A stretch of DNA of 64,000 nt from Lactobacillus sp. ESL0679 (GTDB lineage Bacteria > Bacillota > Bacilli > Lactobacillales > Lactobacillaceae): NCBI RefSeq assembly GCF_029433515.1, contig NZ_JAQTIG010000001.1, forward strand, positions 124,001 through 188,000. The letters are read 5' to 3'. Below the pieces are notes generated by a model. That model ran no database searches. It saw nothing but the letters and a program-made list of their open reading frames with translations, and was not told where the DNA came from. Below, piece after piece: positions 59,322 to 64,000 of the stretch; positions within the stretch are counted from its first letter, which is position 1; the number at the start of each line of letters is the position of its first letter. The translations under genes were made by a program, and so were the position numbers.

Positions 59322-60236
59322 TTACTTAACTTGGTCGATTTCCTTCTTGTACGGAATTGATGGCTGGGCACCATAACGCTGAACCGTTAATGATGAAGCC
59401 TTGTTAGCGAAGATAATCGCCTCACGCAAGTTAGAAAAGTCCGGTTTTAATAAGCTGGACATGGCACCGATAAAGGTATCGCCGGCAGCGGTTGTATCGA
59501 CAGCCTTAACTTTAAAGGCTGGAACCAACTCGCTCTGGCCGTTAAAGTCATAAAAGGCACCTTTAGAACCAATCGTAATAATTACCGCTTCTACACCAAG
59601 ATCATGTAATTTGCCAGCAGCTTGCCGAGCGCTAGCCTCATCAACAACTTGAACGCCAGTAATCGTTGCCGCTTCAGTTTCATTTGGCGCAATCATATCA
59701 GTCAATTGCAGTAACTCCACTGGAATCTTAGCCATTGCTGGTGCTGGATTTAAAATCGTTTTAACACCGTGAGCACGAGCGATTTCAAAGCCCTTAATTG
59801 TTGCCCCAATCGGCGTTTCAAACTGGGCAATGACAAAATCACTATCCGTAATCAGCGCGCTCTTTTGCGCAATTGCATCAGCGTTAAACGCGTAATTGGC
59901 ACCGGCATAAATCGTAATCGAGTTCTGCCCCTCATCATCAACTGAAATAAAGGCTTGGCCCGTTGACTCATCCTTAATTGTTGCAATTCCAGAAACATCA
60001 ATCCCCTCTTGCTTGAGCAAGTCTAACATTTCAGTTCCTGGCGCATCATCACCAACAGCCCCAATAAAGCTAGTCGTACAGCCAGACCGTGCTGCTGCAA
60101 CTGCCTGATTAGCACCCTTGCCACCAGCTGCTGAATAGTGTTCCTTAGCATGGATTGTTTCCCCCGGCTTAACCATCCGCTCAACACGCAGGTTGGTATC
60201 AAGGTTAATACTGCCGATAACAGTAACTTTATTCAT
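59322..60236 (-). CDS. rbsK: ribokinase
   Basis: RbsK (304 residues) phosphorylates ribose at O5. PfkB-family motifs are AAGGKGANQAVAAARSG near residue 40 and DTTAAGDTFIGAMSS with the catalytic Asp near 250. It is the first gene of the ribose operon, preceded by AAGGAG. Confidence 0.96.
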   Translation of the reverse strand: MNKVTVIGSINLDTNLRVERMVKPGETIHAKEHYSAAGGKGANQAVAAARSGCTTSFIGAVGDDAPGTEMLDLLKQEGIDVSGIATIKDESTGQAFISVDDEGQNSITIYAGANYAFNADAIAQKSALITDSDFVIAQFETPIGATIKGFEIARAHGVKTILNPAPAMAKIPVELLQLTDMIAPNETEAATITGVQVVDEASARQAAGKLHDLGVEAVIITIGSKGAFYDFNGQSELVPAFKVKAVDTTAAGDTFIGAMSSLLKPDFSNLREAIIFANKASSLTVQRYGAQPSIPYKKEIDQVK

Positions 60237-60292
60237 TTTGTTCTCCTTTTAACAAACTGCCAAAGCATTTTAACTAATTTGCTTCTATCAAA

Positions 60293-60320
60293 ATAATATC
60301 ATACTTGTAATTGCTTTCAA
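60293..60320 (-). promoter_or_regulatory. rbs operon promoter with overlapping cre-like site
   Basis: On the minus strand -35 TTGAAA (60315-60320), 16-base spacer, -10 TATTAT (60293-60298). TGAAAGCAATTACA (60306-60319) differs at one position from the CcpA cre consensus and overlaps the -35, suggesting catabolite repression. AAACGTTCACG at about 60343-60353 may be an additional site. Confidence 0.6.
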
Positions 60321-60427
60321 ATGTGCTAAAGAAAATTATTACAAACGTTCACGAACCGCAATCTTAGTTTTTTAACGCTGTTTACCATATAATGTTGAAG
60401 TTACTTTAAATTAGTAAGGACGTAATT

Positions 60428-61732
60428 ATGAAAAGACAACTCACATTATCCGCCGCACTGGCAACCGTCATGGGCACCATGATTGGTGGCGGCGTCTTTT
60501 TCAAAATCGCCAGCGTTTCGGCATTAACTCATAACGCTTGGTTAAGTATCCTTGTTTGGCCCCTAGCCGGATTCATTACCCTAATGGCTGGACTCAGCGT
60601 GGCCGAACTTGCCGCGATTTTTCCAGAAGACGGCGGCCCAGTTAAATATTTACAAGAAATTTATGGCCCTAAAATTGCCTTTCTCTTTGGCTGGTCGCTG
60701 ATCATCGTTTATTATCCGGCCAATATTGCTGCCCTTTCAATTGTGTTTGCGACGCAGTTAAAACAAATCCCGAATTTTAGTAATTTTTCTACTACTGGCG
60801 TGGCTATGATCGTCATGCTAGTTATCCTGCTAGTCAATTGGCTGGGTTCCAAATTAAGTAGCGAAGTCCAGAAACTGGCGCTAATAATCAAGCTATTACC
60901 AATTGCCGCAATCATCATCTTTGCGATCTTTAGCAGTAGCACCAATCAATTAGCTGGCGCACCATTGCCGCACTTGAACTCTGCTAATGGTGCTGCCTTT
61001 GGTCAAGCTCTGCTGGCCGTGCTTTTTGCTTATGACGGTTGGTTAAGCATCGGCAATCTAGCAGGTGAAATTAAAAATCCGGCCAAAACCCTGTCCCGTG
61101 CTATTACTTGGGGCGTGTTTGGAGTGACTATTGTTTATACCCTACTCAATTGGAGCTATGTTCGCATCGTGCCGTGGGCAAAAATCACTGGTAACCAGGC
61201 AGCCGCGCTACTGACAGCACAACATCTTTTTGGTAACTTGGGCGGTTTAATTATCAGCATTGGCATTCTGGTATCAGTCTTTGGTGCCATTAACGGTCAC
61301 CTCATGGTCGGTTCCAGAATGCCGTACACTTTAGGACGGCAAGAGAAGTTGCCAGCAGCCCAATTTTTTGGCAAATTAAATCGTAGGACAGTTGTGCCCA
61401 CCAACAGTATGCTCTTTGAATGCGCAATTGCTGCCGTCATGATCTTTTCGGGAACTTTTGACAGCTTAACCGACATGCTAGTTTATGTTTCGTGGATTTT
61501 TTCAATTCTGTTATTTATTGGCGTTTTTATTCTACGCCAACGCCAACCGGAATTAATACGACCATACAAAATTCCCCTCTTTCCGTGGCCACCAATTCTC
61601 GCTATTATCGGTGCCTTGTTCATTGTAATTAACACAACATTAACTCAACCGCTGTTAGCACTGATAGGTATTTTACTGACGCTAACTGGTTGTCCAGTGT
61701 ATCTTTGGGTAGAAAAGAGCAATTTAAAATAA
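60428..61732 (+). CDS. APC-family amino acid permease
   Basis: A 434-residue membrane permease with about twelve helices. The N-terminal GTMIGGGVFFK is the APC substrate-binding helix 1 motif, and FAYDGWLSIGNLAGEIKNPAKT is the conserved helix 6 region. The L-type (LAT/serine-threonine exchanger) branch is most similar in pattern; the substrate is unknown. It has its own orientation between rbsK and DUF4097. Confidence 0.88.
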   Translation: MKRQLTLSAALATVMGTMIGGGVFFKIASVSALTHNAWLSILVWPLAGFITLMAGLSVAELAAIFPEDGGPVKYLQEIYGPKIAFLFGWSLIIVYYPANIAALSIVFATQLKQIPNFSNFSTTGVAMIVMLVILLVNWLGSKLSSEVQKLALIIKLLPIAAIIIFAIFSSSTNQLAGAPLPHLNSANGAAFGQALLAVLFAYDGWLSIGNLAGEIKNPAKTLSRAITWGVFGVTIVYTLLNWSYVRIVPWAKITGNQAAALLTAQHLFGNLGGLIISIGILVSVFGAINGHLMVGSRMPYTLGRQEKLPAAQFFGKLNRRTVVPTNSMLFECAIAAVMIFSGTFDSLTDMLVYVSWIFSILLFIGVFILRQRQPELIRPYKIPLFPWPPILAIIGALFIVINTTLTQPLLALIGILLTLTGCPVYLWVEKSNLK

Positions 61733-61734
61733 AT

Positions 61735-61771
61735 AAAAAAGGCTAAAAACGTGAAGTTTTTAGCTTTTTTT
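61735..61771. terminator. terminator between the permease and the DUF4097 gene (convergent)
   Basis: GCTAAAAAC (61742-61750) pairs with GTTTTTAGC (61756-61764), five-base loop, seven Ts on the plus strand and six on the minus. Confidence 0.88.
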
Positions 61772-61772
61772 G

Positions 61773-62807
61773 CTATTTAATTACAATATCATCACCACTA
61801 GCTTCAGCTTTAATAGTTCCAACTGGGTTAGCCACTTTCTTATTAAATTTAGTATAGTTAGCCGAGTTGCGATGAACCTTCTTGCCACGGAATTTAATTC
61901 GTCCTTCACCGGTTGTCAATAAATCATAGTTAATATTTGCCGGATTATGTTTCATTATTAATGAGCTCTGCTTGAGACCAAAAGTATTTTTACCAGTAAA
62001 TTTATTGCGTGACATCTTTAGGTCTACCTGATCCAAAGAAAATTTCATTGTGTCAACAATACTCTTGTTTATTGTAACAGGACCTTCCTTAGCATAAATT
62101 TTGCTATGGTGAAATTCTGATGAGTAAGCTTCAAAGCCACCAAGTGCATGAACTATTATTTGCTTTTTTACAACTAACTTATTTAATTCTAAATTGCAGG
62201 CATCTGTATTAATATTGCTCTTAATAAAAGTACAGTTATCAACATCAATATCGGCCATATCGTCACTAATTCGTACTTGTTTTACCTGTAAATTATGCAG
62301 TTGCAAATCATCTTGACCATTGTAATCTGCCTCTCCAACAATTAAGTTTTGCAAATTCAAGCCATCAATTTTTAAACTACTATAACTTGTATTATCTTCA
62401 ATTTTAGTCAATGCTGACTTAGTTGGTACTGTAATCTCAACTTTAGGATGTTGCTCACTAAATTTCCAATCAAGATTGATTAAATAATTCTGATTATTTT
62501 CCACAAAAATCAGTTTTCCCTTTTGCTTTTTAACTACTACTTGTTTTTTCTGATTATCTGTAATTTTGACCTGATACTTATTGCCGCGATGGATCCGATA
62601 ATCGACTTCGTCAGTATTTAGTTCAACCTGACTAAATTTCTTATAGGATAAAGTCCGTTCATGTGAAAAGGTCTTGGCATCAAGCACTTGAAAGTTGGTT
62701 AAATCTGTCCCAACAACTGGCTGCATCCCATCATTAACATAACCCACAATTATTAAAATCAAGCCAATTATTAAAGTTGCAGCTCCTATTTTATAAAATC
62801 GTTTCAT
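61773..62807 (-). CDS. DUF4097-type membrane-anchored adhesin-like protein
   Basis: A 344-residue protein with one N-terminal membrane helix (about 7-26) and a repetitive beta-rich region typical of DUF4097/YvlB beta-helix proteins (for example LDQVDLKMSRNKFTGKNTFG). The role is not established; in Firmicutes such genes sit with PadR and DUF1700 genes. The second of two adjacent ATGs is chosen: AAGGAGG is seven bases upstream, and the upstream TGA overlaps it. Confidence 0.8.
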   Translation of the reverse strand: MKRFYKIGAATLIIGLILIIVGYVNDGMQPVVGTDLTNFQVLDAKTFSHERTLSYKKFSQVELNTDEVDYRIHRGNKYQVKITDNQKKQVVVKKQKGKLIFVENNQNYLINLDWKFSEQHPKVEITVPTKSALTKIEDNTSYSSLKIDGLNLQNLIVGEADYNGQDDLQLHNLQVKQVRISDDMADIDVDNCTFIKSNINTDACNLELNKLVVKKQIIVHALGGFEAYSSEFHHSKIYAKEGPVTINKSIVDTMKFSLDQVDLKMSRNKFTGKNTFGLKQSSLIMKHNPANINYDLLTTGEGRIKFRGKKVHRNSANYTKFNKKVANPVGTIKAEASGDDIVIK

Positions 62808-63460
62808 CATTTGGCCTCCTTATCCGTCTTAGTCTGGTAATAGCGTTTTTTAAAGATTTTTCTACCTAAAAAGCGTGCAAATTGTGCACATTTAGCAGCT
62901 AAAAAGCGCAAAGTTTGGATAATTGCTGGAACAATAAACAGACAAATGCTGAGAACAATCAAGCCTGCTCCTAAATAAAAGAAACCTGGAGCCCAAGAAC
63001 TCGCAACCAGCAAATTCAAGCCAATAACAATTCCTACCACACCACCAACTAGCAGACCTAGAGCTAAACCGATAAAGCCAACCAAAATTCCAAGAAATGC
63101 ACAGAACAATCCAAGAAAAATTGCGGTTAAAGTAATGCCGATGATTATTCCCGTTGGAATGGCACAAATACCAACAAAAATGCGCCAAATTGTGTGCAGG
63201 CTTTGTGAAGAAGATGCAGTATCTTCTGCTCTATCAGTTGCCTCAGTTTCAGGCTGATCGTTGATGACGTAATCAGCCACAATCTTGCGTGCCAACTGTT
63301 GCGGAGTACCTAATTCTTTTTCAATTGCAGCACGATTGTGAAAATCACCATCTAGCAAGAACTCACGGTAAAATTCCAACACATCATTGCGATCTCCAAG
63401 AGGCAAGGATGACAAATTTTCTTCTACTTCCAAAATGTAGTCATTAATTATTTGTTCCAT
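62807..63460 (-). CDS. DUF1700 membrane protein
   Basis: A 217-residue protein with a soluble N-terminal DUF1700 region (about 1-70, NVLEFYREFLLDGDFHNRAA, KELGTPQQLARKIV) and about four helices in the rest, ending in a basic tail. The family has no fixed function and occurs with PadR regulators. It overlaps padR by 17 bases and the DUF4097 gene by one. Confidence 0.85.
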   Translation of the reverse strand: MEQIINDYILEVEENLSSLPLGDRNDVLEFYREFLLDGDFHNRAAIEKELGTPQQLARKIVADYVINDQPETEATDRAEDTASSSQSLHTIWRIFVGICAIPTGIIIGITLTAIFLGLFCAFLGILVGFIGLALGLLVGGVVGIVIGLNLLVASSWAPGFFYLGAGLIVLSICLFIVPAIIQTLRFLAAKCAQFARFLGRKIFKKRYYQTKTDKEAK

Positions 63461-63767
63461 TTTTCTCTCCCAATATTTGATTAACCTTTGTGCTAAAGTT
63501 TAGCCATTCTTTTTGCACAGCTGCTAATAAGGTCAAACCAGTTTCCGTCAATTGATAATAGCGCCGATTACGGCCCTGATATGGCTGATCATAAGTTGTC
63601 AGATAGCCGTTTTTCTTCAATCGTCTTAAGACAGGATAGATTGTTGATTCAGAAATATCGAATGTTCCTTGAACCTTCTGTGTCAATGCGTATCCATATA
63701 AATCTTCATCTTTTAAAAAAGAAAGAACAGCACCATCAAGTAATCGTGTTGGTATTTGAATTGCCAT
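63444..63767 (-). CDS. PadR-family transcriptional regulator
   Basis: A 107-residue winged-helix regulator from MAIQIPTRLLDGAVLSFLKD. The recognition helix region STIYPVLRRLKKNGYLTTY and the wing RNRRYYQLTETG are characteristic. It is first in an overlapping three-gene operon and should repress it from the palindrome at 63784-63804. GAGGAGAA precedes the start. Confidence 0.93.
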   Translation of the reverse strand: MAIQIPTRLLDGAVLSFLKDEDLYGYALTQKVQGTFDISESTIYPVLRRLKKNGYLTTYDQPYQGRNRRYYQLTETGLTLLAAVQKEWLNFSTKVNQILGEKNGTNN

Positions 63768-63783
63768 ATTGTTTCTCCTCTCT

Positions 63784-63804
63784 ATATTATATTTCATATA
63801 ATAT
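63784..63804 (-). promoter_or_regulatory. PadR-type operator palindrome
   Basis: ATATTATAT and ATATAATAT are perfect nine-base inverted repeats separated by three bases. PadR proteins bind such AT-rich dyads. The -10 box lies inside it. Confidence 0.75.
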
Positions 63805-63826
63805 TATTGCAAACTAAAAAAGTCAA
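63798..63826 (-). promoter_or_regulatory. padR operon promoter
   Basis: On the minus strand -35 TTGACT (63821-63826), 17-base spacer, -10 TATTAT (63798-63803), the latter within the palindrome. Confidence 0.7.
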
Positions 63827-63874
63827 CAAATATTTAAATAAGTTGACTTTCCCTAATAAAATTATTCAGATTCC

Positions 63875-63917
63875 AAGAAAAGAACCACTATTAAACTTAG
63901 GTTAAATAGTGGGTTCT
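63875..63917 (-). terminator. terminator after guaA
   Basis: On the minus strand AGAACCC-ACTATT (63905-63917) pairs with AATAGTGGTTCT (63881-63892) with one bulged C, then TTTTC. Confidence 0.75.
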
Positions 63918-63929
63918 AGCTATTAAATA

Positions 63930-64000
63930 TTATTCCCATTCAATTGTTGAAGGTGGCTTACTCGTGACATCATAGACGACGCGATTAATGTTCGGCACCT
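63930..64000 (-). CDS. guaA: GMP synthase (glutamine-hydrolysing), C-terminal fragment
   Basis: The last 22 codons (VPNINRVVYDVTSKPPSTIE then WE and stop) match the very conserved GuaA C-terminus, which belongs to the dimerisation domain. The enzyme aminates XMP to GMP. The rest lies outside the window. Confidence 0.9.
   Translation of the reverse strand, partial: VPNINRVVYDVTSKPPSTIEWE

Overview
The window is chromosomal DNA from a low-GC Gram-positive lactic acid bacterium, most likely Lactobacillus in the strict sense (acidophilus/delbrueckii group). The reasons are the low GC content, strong AGGAGG ribosome binding sites, the gene order ecfA-rplQ-rpoA...rpsJ / fusA-rpsG-rpsL / rpoC-rpoB / clpC / lysS-dusB-hslO-ftsH-tilS-yabR-divIC-rqcP-mfd-pth, and a prepilin peptidase gene between rpsL and rpoC. 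The species assignment is inference; no search was run.

Bases 1-19000 are almost entirely translation machinery on the minus strand. An ECF vitamin-transporter ATPase pair (ecfA1, partial ecfA2) follows the complete S10-spc-alpha ribosomal operon (rpsJ at 14765 down to rplQ at 1219, with secY, adk, infA and rpoA), which has a strong promoter at 14931-14959 and a structured leader. The str operon (rpsL-rpsG-fusA) has its own promoter and terminator. A lone plus-strand prepilin peptidase gene separates str from rpoC.

rpoB-rpoC (19048-26377) is driven by a near-consensus promoter followed by a folded leader that resembles the Lacto-rpoB motif. Just upstream sits an IS1202-like insertion sequence of about 1.55 kb. 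It is flanked by a 26-29 bp direct repeat that contains the last codons of clpC, so before insertion clpC ended only a few bases from the rpoB -35 box. Its transposase is split by a -1 frameshift at an A6 run. clpC has a compact three-way-junction leader that I do not recognise. tRNA-Pro and tRNA-Gly follow, separated by a strong terminator-like hairpin.

Bases 31100-44550 carry a housekeeping block: lysS, dusB, a histidine phosphatase, a small membrane protein, hslO, ftsH, tilS, an S1-domain protein, divIC, rqcP, mfd and pth. Bases 44700-49620 hold a CBS-ACT regulator gene and a sucrose locus (scrBR divergent from a PTS EIIBC gene) with LacI-type operators over both -35 boxes. Bases 49700-54600 hold alr, acpS, cshA, murF and rpmE2.

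Bases 54700-57900 hold a polar amino acid ABC transporter operon. Its leader contains a 27-codon ORF, two tandem intrinsic terminators and an alternative antiterminator pairing: a textbook-shaped attenuator and one of the two most interesting signals here. The rest is a ribose cluster (rbsU, rbsD, rbsK), an APC amino acid permease, a PadR-DUF1700-DUF4097 stress-type module with a clear palindromic operator, and the 3' end of guaA.
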